A DNA stretch of 64,000 bases from Protonemura montana. Its lineage: Eukaryota; Arthropoda; Insecta; Plecoptera; Nemouridae. The notes below the pieces were generated by a model. It saw only the letters and a list, made by a program, of their open reading frames with translations. It was not told the origin of the DNA and searched no databases. The stretch covers positions 4,068,001 to 4,132,000 of the forward strand of contig OX387608.1 in the NCBI GenBank assembly GCA_947568835.1, read 5' to 3'. This document shows, in pieces, positions 1 through 11,649 of the stretch. The position numbers and the translations under genes were made by a program. Each line of letters starts with the position of its first letter. Position 1 is the stretch's first letter.

Positions 1-724
1 TGTTTATTTAGTGCAACTAATGAAATGGAATACCAAATGGCAAGGATCCAACTGCCAACGACAGAATTAGTCATCGTTTTTGTCAAATGAAAATGAATTT
101 GTGCACTTTCAGGGTTTCCCAGCTTGTGTTTTTATAATTTGGGAATGACGCCGATTGTCAAATATAGTCGTATATTGCACAACATGCATTCGAAGGCTAT
201 GTGATACCGACATCTCTCTATTCTGATAGGTATTTATTCTATTCTAGAGGTGATGCTGGCTCAGAGAAGTTATTTACAGCATCTATTTAACCTGAAAATA
301 ATACAAATACAATTTTATAGATACATTTTTACTCTATCATAAAAAATAAAAGTATGCAGATATGAAGTCTTATTTTTAATAGCGTTTACCTGATCATCGA
401 TTATGCTTAGCGCATAAAAGGTAAAAAAGGAATTGTTCTGAACAAAAAAAACATATCTAAAATAATTTGCTTTTAGTGGTGATCAGAGAAGATGACCGCT
501 TTTGAAGCAAACTCGATATTTCTCTGATTATAAGAGTATCTGTTCCATCCTAGAAAAGACTTTCTTTATAGTACTTTTGTGATAAGACAAAAATAAACTT
601 GTGAATCACATTTTAATTGCTCTTTGTGAAGTCATACTAGCGTAGATAACGTCCATCACAGGGGAAATAAAACCGCAGACCCCCCAGTTTACTACGTTCA
701 TTCATGATGACCCCTTTCCTCTAC
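1..724. other. AT-rich upstream region, no gene seen
   Basis: No open reading frame with recognisable content and no repeat of the families found elsewhere in the window. It is the 5' flank of the growth-factor gene that starts at 851 and may contain its enhancers, but nothing specific can be supported. Confidence 0.5.
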
Positions 725-766
725 TGACGTCAATAGCTAGCGGTGGGGAAGAGATCTTATAAATAG
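725..766 (+). promoter_or_regulatory. CRE plus TATA box of the PDGF/VEGF-like gene
   Basis: A perfect palindromic cAMP-response element TGACGTCA lies at 725-732 and a TATA box TATAAATAG at 758-766, 85 bases before the ATG at 851. Transcription would start near 790. The CRE suggests control by a CREB/ATF-type bZIP factor; that is inference from the motif only. Confidence 0.6.
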
Positions 767-850
767 CTTGCCTCCACTGACCACTTATCACTCGTCTTAA
801 GTCGACCGCCAAGCAGCGAACACCAAGAGAATCTTCAGCAGACCTTCACG

Positions 851-1273
851 ATGGCAGCTTTCAAACGCGTGTTTCTCATCGGCTGTGTTTTCCTCATTTC
901 AACATTCTGTCAGATCGAGACGCGTCCCTATCCAGGTGGACTCGAGGAACGTTTCTTCGCTCATTTCGGTCTGACCAATAAGTTTAACTGTAAACCACAA
1001 CCGCATTCGATCCCGGTGCGTGATCTGGTCGACGTGCAGACAGACGAGTTCTTCTCGCCGAGGATGACCGTCTTGCACCGTTGCGACCGAACTACGGGGT
1101 GCTGCAAGAACGAGGGAGAGACCTGTAAGATGAAGACAGAAGTTGAGGTTGAGTTGGTGTTTTATGTTGATAAGCTTAATGAGAAGTTTGAAAAAGGGAA
1201 GAAAAGGATTCCGTTCCGAACGGTCACGGCGATGAATCATACGGAGTGCTTTTGTGGTGGGCGGCTACGCTAG
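851..1273 (+). CDS. PDGF/VEGF-like (Pvf-type) secreted growth factor
   Basis: A 140-residue secreted cystine-knot growth factor, the invertebrate type that signals through a PVR-like receptor tyrosine kinase. Residues 1-24 form a hydrophobic signal peptide. The knot cysteines are C47, C78, C84, C85, C92, C133 and C135; the signature is LHRCDRTTGCC followed by HTECFC. By comparison with VEGF-A, the three intrachain knot disulphides (47-92, 78-133, 85-135) are possible. One of the two cysteines that link VEGF chains (C51 in VEGF) has no counterpart, while its usual partner (C84 here) remains. The reading frame is uninterrupted, unusual in this intron-rich window. An AATAAA at 1605-1610 could be the polyadenylation signal. 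The family is clear; which Pvf paralogue it is cannot be said. Confidence 0.85.
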   Translation: MAAFKRVFLIGCVFLISTFCQIETRPYPGGLEERFFAHFGLTNKFNCKPQPHSIPVRDLVDVQTDEFFSPRMTVLHRCDRTTGCCKNEGETCKMKTEVEVELVFYVDKLNEKFEKGKKRIPFRTVTAMNHTECFCGGRLR

Positions 1274-1908
1274 GGCGCTTGAGCTTCGGGGTGTGGTGGG
1301 CTATGTGACAGTCCTGAAGATCTACTGTCTACTCCGCCATTTTAATGGAAGTGACTTTGTGACTGAACGTGTCGGTGATATTTTAGTGACTTTTTAGTGA
1401 GAATTCGGTGCTTTTTTACTAATCTTCTTAATTATTGTATACATTTCAAAATTATTTTAAGCTTTGTGAATGCACAAGAGTTATCACATGTGAAAACTCG
1501 TGTAGTTTGAATTTTTACCGTCAAGAATTTGCTTGTTTTACACTTTTTCCGCGAACAGTGACGGAAAGTTGTGTACAGATGTGTTAAAATTATTAGGATT
1601 AGAAAATAAAGTACCGATAATTACGGGTATTTGCGATAATAAAATGTTTTTGCTTTCGGAGAAGCAACTCAAGATGTTTGCTATATTTTTAAATCAACTG
1701 CGTGGATACGCATCGAAGACGAGCGATCTGCTCTTGAGAGATTTGAATGCGCGGAGCCGCGGAGGCCATCAATTAACATACCTACAAACTTGTGGACAAT
1801 TTGCTCAATTATACATTAATAATAATCATGCTTCCTATTTGATATTCTTAGACTGTAGCGCGATCGGTTAATTAGCATATTTTTGCATACTACTTGTAGA
1901 TCAGGTGT
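1274..1908. other. 3' flank of the growth-factor gene
   Basis: Contains the probable 3' UTR, with AATAAA at 1605-1610. A 112-codon open frame from 1533 has no recognisable motif and I do not regard it as a gene. The stretch ends at the AGCT target-site copy of the transposon at 1909-1912. Confidence 0.5.
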
Positions 1909-1912
1909 AGCT

Positions 1913-2388
1913 GGGTCATTCCATATCAAGTGCCCACACTCAAAACCTTCACTATCTCAGAACTTGACGAAATTTTCAGGAGGGTTAGAACACCGGAAAT
2001 AAAAAATCTCTTTTAAAGTTTTTTTCCATACGCCTAGCGGTTTGCCCGTGGCAGGGGATGGAAAAATAAAATATTTTACTTTTTGCCCCGCACGGCCATT
2101 CACTATATTCACTCTAGCGTTTGAACAAATAAACTTAAAACGATGGGATTAGTTCTAAAATGATAATCGTGCTTTCATTAACAAGAAAAAATGCATAAAT
2201 TGCTTACTTATCAAGTTTAGGGGTAGAAAAAATCCACCCTTAAATTTCAACCCTTAATAACTCGAGAAGTAATTTTTTTTTTTTTTTTTGTTTTGTTGTG
2301 AAGCATCTCCTGTCTATTATCTTTCCATGAAAAAAAAATTAATCATTAACAGCCGTATGATCAGAAGTTATGAGATTTTTATTGTATA
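1913..2388 (+). repeat. Left terminal inverted repeat of the transposon
   Basis: 476 bp matching the reverse complement of 5217-5692 with very few differences (for example GGTTAG against GGCTAG near 1985). Contains a T-rich run near 2272-2290. Confidence 0.9.
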
Positions 2389-2522
2389 AATGTGTGTGCA
2401 TTTAGTTGTGTTTCTGCAAGTCTGTTAGCATGGTCCATGCAATTCACCCGTAAATTGATAGATTATATAATTTTTCAGTTTAAAAATTGTGTGTAAGTAC
2501 TACAAAGATTCTTTTTACTCAC

Positions 2523-4616
2523 TCATTTCTTCGTTTCACTCTGACCTATCACTCTGGCTTCTTCGAACAACGGCGAGGAGGAGAACACCCGCGTGGCTAC
2601 TGAGTGCTCAGACACGGGTACGAAGCAATGCAGTTTTTGCGTGCCGGGAATTGGCCGGGATGACGCAAATCGTGTGACTAGCAGCTGTTCTGTGTCTTGG
2701 TGCTCCTCAATAGTTCCGAATGTGAAGTTGATGGTCGGGATGGCTTCGACCGCCCAATCGAAGAGTTGCCGGGGTGTTATTATTTGCGACTCGTAGGGGC
2801 GCTGAAGACTCGCCCGCGCTGCCAGCCGCTTGACCGTCCCTCCGACGCCGTCGCAGGCGCTCTTCCCATGTGACGTCGCCGTGAAATGCCACTCCACGTC
2901 GGCCCCAAAGTCTCTTTGATAGTGGCACAAGTTGGCAAAATTTTTCCTAGTTTTATATTGCGAGGCTGCCCCATCAGAAAAAAAGAACATCTTCTTTATG
3001 GTCTGAAATTTATTGTGCAAAAAGCTCACGAGTTTTTTTATGAATAGATGCACTGCGACAGTGTTGTGGATCAAACTCTCGGAAATTACAACAAAGCTGA
3101 TGTGGCGCTCTTCCCCGCCCTCTTTGTAATATGCCACGAAGGGGTGGATGGTGGCGGACGCATTGTTCCAGTGGAACCCCTGGGCCTCGTCTTGTAGCAC
3201 GAACGCATAGTTTTCGGCAAAATCACAGATCACCAAAAACTCGCCGGGCAGGAGACCGCACTTGATGTCCGATTGGTGCGAAGATTGTTTTTTAGCAATA
3301 AAAGAGTGGCGGCACAGAGCAACTAATTTTGCACAAAAACTGTCCACGAATTCCTCGGATGAATCGATGTGCGTTTGCAGGGTGCATCGGTCGGTGCTCT
3401 CCCACTGCTTGTAGATAACATTGTCCACCATTTCGTCGTCCAGCAGTTGCGTGAGGCGCTCCTTTAACGGCTCGATGCCCGGGCACTCCTCACACTCGCC
3501 TAGATGGCATTCGGGGAGGGGACTGTCGCAGACCAACTGCTCAAGGCAGTCGTGGTAAGATGTTATCGGATAAGATTGGTCCACTGTCAACTTCGTCAAG
3601 TCGGCACCGATGATCATTAGCTTGACGTTTTGGTGGATAGTGCACACGCACACCGAATGAGTCCCACTGGCACCAGGCAACACACAGTTCTTCGGCCGCA
3701 GCTCTGCAAATTTTGAAAATCCTATTTTTTTATTAGGAAATTTGTCCTTGAATTGGGTATGGAGGTCCTTAAGGTTTGAGAGTACGAGCCTTTTCTGGAT
3801 GTGCACTCGAGTGCCGCTCGCCTCCTTGACGGAAACATAGTCTTTCTTGCCCGGCATGGCTCGGCTCACATCGTCTGAATTGTAAAAAGATTTTACTCGG
3901 TCAACTGTGGCTCGGTCAATTGTTTTTCCTGGCTTTGGATTCGGGGTTGACAAAATTCCCTTTTCCAGGACGAGCTTCTTTGCCTTGCGGACCATGCGCT
4001 CTGACGCTTGAAACTCTGCCACTGTTCGCCGGACAGAGCAGCTCTTCGGGAGGACAGTTAGAACATGCACTTTCTCGCTGTTGGATGTGGACGAGTGAAA
4101 CTTCTCTTTCAGCTGATTAATCATTTCGCGACCATCAGCTGAATCTTGGCCACTGTCGCTTTCAGCGTCGGAGGTAGTGGTTCTTTTAAGCGCACCTTCG
4201 AGTTTCTTCAATTTCTTCCTGGGATAACTGGATTGCGCCAACTTTTTCTTAACAATGGGCGATTGCCCTAGCTCCGCCAAGCCCACGTTGATGTTAGACA
4301 AAGCAGCGTCTTGTCGGAAAAAATATGCTTGACTCTCGGCGTTTGCACCACTGCAGCCGGGCTGCGAGTTGTCGCCATCGCTGGAGGTCGTCGTCGTCAC
4401 TGGAGAGTCGCTGCTGATTGGTTTTACGTAGTTATTTAAATCTTTCCTACATTTGGCACAGATTTTGCTTCCTACTGGAATCGAGGAAATCTTTTCAATC
4501 ATCCACGGCTGGACGTTGAGGAGAGACTTCAGCTGTGTGTGGGAAACGTGTTTAAAAGGATTGCAGCACTTCGCTCGAGTAAACGAGTCCATGATTAAAT
4601 TACATAAAATATACAA
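2523..4616 (-). CDS. Transposase of the 3.8-kb DNA transposon
   Basis: Single-frame 697-residue protein; a second start at 4592 (MDSFTRAKCC) would give 689 residues. The first ~60 residues hold a possible zinc-binding arrangement (CC, then CAKC). A Ser/Thr-rich, lysine-rich linker follows, and a cysteine-rich segment (HLGECEECPG) lies near the middle. The catalytic core carries three acidic motifs: VICDFAENYAF, FFSDGAASQYK and CDGVGGTVKR. This is the pattern of an RNase-H-fold DDE/D transposase, and the same core is familiar from unassigned repetitive proteins of cnidarians and insects. The gene lies wholly between the inverted repeats and has no in-frame stop. Superfamily assignment (Sola or another) is uncertain. 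Confidence 0.85.
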   Translation of the reverse strand: MYILCNLIMDSFTRAKCCNPFKHVSHTQLKSLLNVQPWMIEKISSIPVGSKICAKCRKDLNNYVKPISSDSPVTTTTSSDGDNSQPGCSGANAESQAYFFRQDAALSNINVGLAELGQSPIVKKKLAQSSYPRKKLKKLEGALKRTTTSDAESDSGQDSADGREMINQLKEKFHSSTSNSEKVHVLTVLPKSCSVRRTVAEFQASERMVRKAKKLVLEKGILSTPNPKPGKTIDRATVDRVKSFYNSDDVSRAMPGKKDYVSVKEASGTRVHIQKRLVLSNLKDLHTQFKDKFPNKKIGFSKFAELRPKNCVLPGASGTHSVCVCTIHQNVKLMIIGADLTKLTVDQSYPITSYHDCLEQLVCDSPLPECHLGECEECPGIEPLKERLTQLLDDEMVDNVIYKQWESTDRCTLQTHIDSSEEFVDSFCAKLVALCRHSFIAKKQSSHQSDIKCGLLPGEFLVICDFAENYAFVLQDEAQGFHWNNASATIHPFVAYYKEGGEERHISFVVISESLIHNTVAVHLFIKKLVSFLHNKFQTIKKMFFFSDGAASQYKTRKNFANLCHYQRDFGADVEWHFTATSHGKSACDGVGGTVKRLAARASLQRPYESQIITPRQLFDWAVEAIPTINFTFGTIEEHQDTEQLLVTRFASSRPIPGTQKLHCFVPVSEHSVATRVFSSSPLFEEARVIGQSETKK

Positions 4617-5216
4617 AACTAAACGCTGTGATTATAACTATTAAATAAACTAGCTATTACTATACTATTGCTATTAATTAAAAATATGTTCACAAGACAC
4701 TTCCAACGGTATTATTAACACCCCTCAATTCACGACGCACAAAAATAATGCAAAGAAAACTTCGAATCACTCGTCTACTTGCACTGAGCTAAGTGTTTTG
4801 CGACTGACCAAGAAACCAATGCAGAAACAACTGAATTCGCTGTCTCACGGCTAAACTTCCGGCCATAAGGGTTGAAAAGAGAAACAGGTAGCAAGGGCTG
4901 CACGTGTTCGTGGTGGGATTCTTTAAATAGAAGTAGGTAAAATATGAATTTCGTCAGATCCGTGGTCATAATGCACGGCAGAAACACAGACCTAGTATCG
5001 TGACCAGAGCCACATATTATCATGTTTATAGCACAAAGCCCAAAAATATCACATCCTTATAATAAAATTTTAATTGCTCGACTCCATCCCAAATTCAAAT
5101 CTTTTCAAGCTTTATTTATGCTATGACAAACTTAGCATAATCGAATGCTTCTGAATTCAATTTGGTTCATGCTCAACAAACTATTTAGCAAAAGCACTTC
5201 TAAATTCATACACATC

Positions 5217-5692
5217 TATACAATAAAAATCTCATAACTTCTGATCATACGGCTGTTAATGATTAATTTTTTTTTCATGGAAAGATAATAGACAGGAGAT
5301 GCTTCACAACAAAACAAAAAAAAAAAAAAAAATTACTTCTCGAGTTATTAAGGGTTGAAATTTAAGGGTGGATTTTTTCTACCCCTAAACTTGATAAGTA
5401 AGCAATTTATGCATTTTTTCTTGTTAATGAAAGCACGATTATCATTTTAGAACTAATCCCATCGTTTTAAGTTTATTTGTTCAAACGCTAGAGTGAATAT
5501 AGTGAATGGCCGTGCGGGGCAAAAAGTAAAATATTTTATTTTTCCATCCCCTGCCACGGGCAAACCGCTAGGCGTATGGAAAAAAACTTTAAAAGAGATT
5601 TTTTATTTCCGGTGTTCTAGCCCTCCTGAAAATTTCGTCAAGTTCTGAGATAGTGAAGGTTTTGAGTGTGGGCACTTGATATGGAATGACCC
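5217..5692 (-). repeat. Right terminal inverted repeat of the transposon
   Basis: 476 bp, reverse complement of 1913-2388. Together with the left copy it could form a long hairpin. Confidence 0.9.
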
Positions 5693-5696
5693 AGCT

Positions 5697-6149
5697 GCCA
5701 ATTTTGTGTACCTACTACTGACATTACATACATTTATGCATGAAATTGGATGTATTTATTATAGAAAAATAGTAATTTATGTATATATTTTGAAATACAA
5801 TTTTCAATAACAAATCGACAAATTTGTGCAATTCTTGACCTGGTAACAGCGCCGGTCTTTTCAGCTGGAAGTCTCATTGCTTCTCATTATGTAATACTTA
5901 CTTTGTGACACAATTATTGTAATTGTCTTGGAAATGTAAATAAATCACATTATATCATGAAACCTGTCGTTTGCATGGATTTAATTTCAAGTCTGTTGAG
6001 GTTCTATTTCATTAGCAGACAAAGAGATAAGTTCAACAGTAAAATGGACCCGCCCTCTGCTGCTAGTTTGAGTGTACTTCCTTATAAGAGCAACATGCTA
6101 CACAAACAAAGTAGATTATTAATAAATTACATTCCGAACCTTTTTGGCG
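5697..6149. other. Non-coding stretch, nothing recognised
   Basis: AT-rich sequence between the transposon and the first 5S-headed SINE. An open frame from 5957 runs into the SINE and is not a gene. Confidence 0.4.
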
Positions 6150-6545
6150 GACGGATTAGCGTGTTGGAAACACCAGTCCTCGTGAGATCACCGAAGTTAA
6201 GCAACACTGCGTTGGATCAGGTATTGGATGAGTTACCATCATACCCATGACCAGTTCTGTTCGGGAGAGACGTCGAAGGGATGAAAGTTTGTACAAAAAC
6301 TTCACTGGCCTTGCTTATCAACCTCTCGACAGCATGGATTTGTGGAGGAATCCTGTTGTTCGCGTTGTACCGTCCTTCGGAAGGGACGTGAAGCCGGTGG
6401 TCCCCGTGGTCTTCGACAGGAGTAGGCTACATGCGGGCACCAAGTTTACTGGGTTGGTTTTTCATTGCCTTCATCAATTTTCTTGCATAATTAGACCAGA
6501 TGCCCCGGTTTTAAAACAGTGCGTCGTAAAAAACCACGAATCAAT
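6150..6545 (+). repeat. 5S-rRNA-headed SINE (SINE3-like), copy 1
   Basis: The head (about 6157-6262) resembles the internal promoter region of 5S rRNA: gagatcaccgaagttaagca, then ggtattggatgagttaccat. The body (about 6270-6445) contains the stretch cggaagggacgtgaagccgg. The tail ends with aaaacagtgcgtcgt. The same head-body-tail order recurs near 9.6-10.1 kb, so this is a retroposon family transcribed from a 5S-type promoter, not a 5S gene. Confidence 0.75.
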
Positions 6546-9500
6546 CGATTAGAATCTTTTATCTAGCTCTGGGCGTGCCACAACCAGGCACAGTTTGAAG
6601 AAGAAATTAAACGTAGCACAGAAACGACGTGTTTCTGTCAATATTTGGCTTGTACCTAGAATTATTTTTTCTCAAGGACGGTTAATGGCAATTACCTGGC
6701 GTGCAAGGAATCCTTTACAAAACGCTCACTACCTGTCGCGGGGCCAAGCAGGAAAGCATTGCATAACAATTTGCCTATTCGATGAAATTGATCAATTTGG
6801 AATTAAATTTAAATTTCTGCAAAAAACCTAATAGGTAGTTGATATTTATCGAAAATTATCATCTTGTTTACTCGATTACGTATCGAGCCCGAACCGTGCC
6901 CCTCCCTTTTTCTGCGTAATATCTGGCAGGTAATTGTTCTGGTTCGTGGCGTCTAACGAATTTCTCCTTTGGTCGAGAAGAATTTAGCGTGAAACTCGAG
7001 ATGCCTCCTGAGAAAATTGACCAGTTTATGTTTGAGTTAGTTCCTAGAGAAGAGTTTCGTGCAAACAAGTTACTTGATGCTTGAAATTACATCAGCTGAC
7101 CTAACTAATCGAATGGCAAGGATTTTATGCAAAAACTGGCGGTCGATACTCTATTATTTTTACAAAGATCCTATGATTATATTTATAACTATCCTAAACT
7201 GTTTGTTCCTTTCCCACACACAAGCCAAGGCTCATGTAGATATTTCTTCTAATTTATCTTTGTTTATTTTAATTTTTTGTAAAATATATCACGAATGAAT
7301 AAAAAAAATGTTTAAAAAACGTAGTGGTCAATGCGCGCTGGTGTACTTTGGTAACCAGGCCATCCACTATTTTCTGCTGGACGCGTTCCCCAACTTCTTC
7401 AACTTAGGGGAACGCTAAGTAACTCCGTGCTGAAAGGAATTTAACCAATTTAACCAATTTAACAAATCTAACAAAGATCCGTCAATGAGCTACTACAGCA
7501 CTTCGAGAGATAAGATGCAAATAAGTCAGCGTTTTACGATTTTTTTTTATCGCAAGAATTCGATACCAATGTGTGCAAATTTTGAAAATGTATACCCCCA
7601 TTTGTCATCACTTCTTTCTTTCTGGTTTTTAATACTCGTTACTTCCTTCCCTCTCTTATTTACATCCTCACTTTAACTATAGGGAAACATGTATATGGAT
7701 TGTTTAGATCGGATAAGAATTCATTTATTGGTAATCTGTTTTGCAGGGAAGAGGAGTGGTCTTCAGCTTAGATCTCCTCGTAGTCACGGTGTGGTTGGTT
7801 TGACATCTGACAACCGTATTGTTGTCCTTGTCCATGGTTTAAAATGTGTCTTAAAAACCACTTGCAGTTATTGAGACGCAAGGGAATGTCATGCATTACT
7901 TGCAAAATTGGTTGGTACCCGGGCCAGATGTCCAGGGCTGCTGGTTTAGCGTGAGGATCTAAAATTGTGATCATTTCACTTATGATGCTGGCTTCGTTTA
8001 ATTTGACCAACTAGTCGCCAACTAGTTGCATGGAGATACCAATCTGGATGCTAGCATCGTAAATCAAGTGAGTTAAGTTGTAGAGGAAATATCCTTGAAG
8101 AAATATATGATATCTTCTTCGTCTAATGGACCAGTCTGCAGTCAGTAGCGTGCATAATTATAACTTGTATGTTTCAATTGAATGTATAATTACAATGACA
8201 ATTACCACTGGGTGTATAACTAAACCTAGAAATCTTGTCCACTGCTTGTTTCTATCACTAACATTCTGTTTACTGAAACCTTTCTAAAGAATTAATCCTG
8301 ACTGGTATTTTGTCTTTGATTGATTTTTTTATTTATTACCATAAAACATTTTAAACACAATTTTGACAGGATATAGCGTCCATAATTGATTACATAGTAA
8401 CAGGTCAATAAGAATGAAATATGTACAATAATATCACAAATAATTATTTTTAGTCAAATAGTAATTCACAGTAGATGAAAACAATTTATGCAAGCCTCGA
8501 CTTGACTTGACTTAACATTATCAGAGAGCTTGTTAAAAGTGGTCGGGCACGCTCTACCGATTTGTTTGATGAACTTAGTCGTTCTATATTTATTAACAAA
8601 TATAACAAGTGTGTGCCTTGTAATTGTAATCGTATAAAAAAAAAATTAGTCATATTTTTGTAAACAAATAATGCACAGTCATAAACATACTGGGAGAATA
8701 GAGGTAAGTTACATAGCAGTTTCTACAAGAACAGTTCACCACTGGTTTTATCTCGTTCATAAGATGATTGGAGATTATAGGCAAAGGTTTATGGTCTCAA
8801 GATCCCAGGCACCACTCTGATTGCAATAGTAATTGCGAATTTAAGTGTACAGCACAGAGGTTTTATTACTAGCAGGTAGGGAATATACCTCATCAATTAC
8901 AAGACATGATCGGAGGAAATAAGCAGGTACATCTGATAATAAATGTAATTGTAATCCAGAATTCTCTTACGCGTGACATTCACTTGATTGTTCACAACAA
9001 GCGAAGGAAAATGCGTCGTTAGGCAGTCTTTGGTTTGACAGTCGAAGGAATTATGTAGCCATGCCGAATGTCTGTCGTTTAATTACTGTTTACGTTTCGG
9101 CTGAAACTGGTTTAATTACTTAAGTTGAGCCGGTGTACCTGTGTGTACAGAGAGCTCGAGAAATTGCAGAGAGCCTTGAAAAAAATTGAAGACAGGTGGT
9201 GTAATTTTAAGCCATATCGATCGTACGGTTGAAAATATCGGAATTTTCTGAGTGGGGTTTGGAAATATATGCTGTCACGATTTGACAGTGCATTATATTA
9301 TTAGCTCTGATTCTTTTCCAGTGAAGTGGCATAAAATTAATAGGCAATTTATCTAAATTCTAAAAATCGTAGAAATAAAAGTTTCTCCTCAGATTTCATT
9401 CCATTCCACTGGAAGAAAGTTACCGAATATTTAGGAATACTGGAATAACAACGGTCATACTTACTCCGTGAATGTCGCTCATCAAACTCTAATTTTTCCT

Positions 9501-9555
9501 CTAGCAGCATATTGACCTTGACCAATACCTTGATGCAGAAAGCAACCATCGAAAG
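6546..9555. other. 3-kb gene-poor stretch
   Basis: No gene can be supported. Short open frames are scattered and lack motifs. An 80-codon minus-strand frame at 7768-8010 contains LDIWPGY, faintly like a Piwi PAZ segment, but nothing around it supports an Argonaute gene. Confidence 0.4.
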
Positions 9556-9556
9556 G

Positions 9557-10075
9557 TTTGCCGTGTTGGAAACACTGGTTCTCATGAGATCACCAAAGTT
9601 AAACAACACTTCGCTGAGTCACCGTATTGGATGGGTGACCATCATACACATGACCAGTTCTGCGGGAGAGAGGTTAGAGGGATGAAAGTTAAGTAACACT
9701 GCCCTGGGTCAGGTATTGGATGGGTGACCATCATACACGTGACCAATTCTGATTGGGAGAGAGGTTGGAGGGATGAAAGTCTGTACAGCAACTTCACTCG
9801 CCTTGCTTATCAACCTCTCGACAGCATAGATATGTGGATGAATCCTGTTGTTCGAGTTGTACCGTCCTTCGGAAGGGACGTTAAGCCGGTGGTCCCCTTG
9901 GTGCTCTTTGACAGGAATAGGCTACGTGCCGGCACCAGGTTTCCCCTCCTGGCTTCTAGACTGAGTTAGGTTCATCATCATCATCATCATCATCCACTCA
10001 TTCACCGACGCCATTAGACCAGTGCCACATGGCCCGTTGTCAAAACAGCGCGTCGTTAAACACAATAATCATCAT
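9557..10075 (+). repeat. 5S-rRNA-headed SINE, longest copy, with two head modules
   Basis: Two consecutive 5S-like heads (about 9560-9670 and 9685-9765, each ending in ggtattggatgggtgaccat or a close form) precede one body (about 9770-9970), a CAT microsatellite (9972-9993) and the conserved tail (about 9995-10065, cattagaccagtgccacatg ... gtcaaaacagcgcgtcgtt). It is the best reference copy in the window for this family. Confidence 0.75.
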
Positions 10076-10079
10076 CAGG

Positions 10080-11147
10080 AAGCAACCACTCGGTTACGTT
10101 ATTTACATCTTAGAAGCCCGAGCTATGTAAGATAACTAAGTAAGAACATTACCTACGCCTGAAGCAGCGGATGTGACCACTCTACATAAAACCAAATACT
10201 TAGCTTGGAGTTAGGTGAGTCACCTATTTGACTTGAGGTGGCAATTGTAAAGGTGGTGGCAGTCTCTTGGCTGCTTCGCTTGCTGATTACTCATCTTCAA
10301 ATGGTGCATAACCTTGCAGGTGCAGACGATGGTCGTTGTCTAGGTACAAGGGATTCACCGACAAAGTACCGAAGCTCCATAGCAACGACTTCTTCGCGGT
10401 GAATATTTATGACAAGTGAATATTTTCTCCGAAATGCATTGTGCAGTAATGACTCACTAACGTCTTTATTTGCCACATTATATGACAGGAGTGATGGCCT
10501 GGTGGGGGGAGAGGGGGAGCAGGACGCTCTTGCCATGTCAACACTGAGTAACATGTCAACTCAATGGTATTGGGTTTGAACTACCTTTTTATTTTAAACA
10601 CAGAAACGATTTTAGTCTAAAAATTTCGATTCCGGGAGTAGTTTCACTTTTCTAATTTTGTCACTTAATCTGGAACACACATCCATTTGGCAAGAGAAAT
10701 GTTCACCAAAATTATGCTTTAATTGCCGGTACTTATAGTTACTGAGTAGACATTTTAATTGTCATTGCTGCCATTACTATATTATGATTCATACCCCACG
10801 AACACAAATAATTTAAAACGAAATACCTCCAGTTGAAGCTACCGACATTAGGACGGTCGGACAGGATAATGTGATTCACAGTTCAACTCCACTACCGCCA
10901 AGCAAAGCATAATTAATGTCAACGTTACAGGATTAAACTAGGTGGATTCTTGGCTAGCGTTCAACAATTTTGGACTCACGCTCCTGCCGATGACTCAAAG
11001 AGTAATATGTTTCTTTTCCTCTGCTCTACAGTTCTCAATTATTTGTAATGCAACTGTAAATCAATGTCCAGTCTTTTTTTACGCTTACCGAATCAAAACA
11101 AATGATTATCTCGCACCGCAAATTGACAGCGCGCTTTTGATATTAGC
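10080..11147. other. Non-coding stretch, nothing recognised
   Basis: No convincing exon. Open frames at 10297-10554 (-) and from 10942 (+) show no family motif in this part. Confidence 0.4.
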
Positions 11148-11154
11148 TGACGTC

Positions 11155-11299
11155 ATGCGCGAGATGAACGCTAAACTCGTCCACCGCGCGCCAAACCTTG
11201 ATAGCTTGTTTGTCCATCTGTCAAACTCTCGGCAACAGGTCGTCGGTTTCTGCACCAGCGTTGAAATTCCAGGATGTCTGGAAGTCTTCGGTACGGAAA
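11155..11299 (+). CDS. Possible exon upstream of the separase fragment
   Basis: An open frame from an ATG at 11155 (inside a TGACGTCA palindrome, 11148-11155) runs 48 codons to a very good donor site, A|GTAAGT at 11299/11300, in phase 1. This phase matches the acceptor of the next candidate exon at 12562. The encoded residues do not resemble the part of separase that precedes the protease motifs, so it may belong to another transcript or be chance. Confidence 0.25.
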
Positions 11300-11649
11300 G
11301 TAAGTCTTAAGTGTGCTGGTTAGATTTATTTTACCAATTTGGTAAACGTATCCCATATAATATATAATTATCAGTAATAATATTGGTCGCCGGTCGGTTT
11401 TGATGGTAGTTTTGGATTTCTCTCGGGATTTTGGAACTGTTAAATGTGACACATCTTGATTTTACTTAGATTTGTAGTTGTGGTGTGAGTTTTGAATACG
11501 TCAGAATTGCACTATTGCAGGTTAGTGGTTGCCGGCATCTGTACATATTTCAAAAGTTCATTGTTGAGACGGTTTTCTAAATGGGGTCATATTTGGGCCA
11601 AAAGAAAATTCTTGCCCCCGGGCCCAGGGATACCTAGTTACACCACTGA

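Larger units (their letters stand above)
1913..5692 (-). mobile_element. Near-intact DNA transposon with 476-bp TIRs (Sola-like?)
   Basis: A 3780-bp element bounded by long terminal inverted repeats (1913-2388 and 5217-5692, each 476 bp, almost identical). Outermost bases are GGGTCATTCCATATC and their complement. AGCT flanks both ends (1909-1912, 5693-5696), which reads as a 4-bp target-site duplication, although AGCT is palindromic and could instead belong to the TIR. One long open reading frame on the minus strand encodes the transposase. The near-identity of the TIRs and the unbroken frame point to a recent insertion. A 4-bp duplication suits the Sola superfamily, but I cannot confirm the superfamily from memory. 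Confidence 0.85.

Noticed and set aside
899-1240. 113-codon minus-strand frame over the growth-factor gene
   Set aside because: Antisense shadow of the cystine-knot gene, no motif.
7768-8010. Minus-strand frame with LDPHAKPAALDIWPGY, faintly like a Piwi PAZ region
   Set aside because: The similarity is one short string, no neighbouring exons carry PAZ or PIWI motifs, and the residues after it diverge.
6150-10075. 5S rRNA genes
   Set aside because: Only the internal promoter-like part is conserved, it is diverged, and it is always attached to SINE body and tail or to itself.
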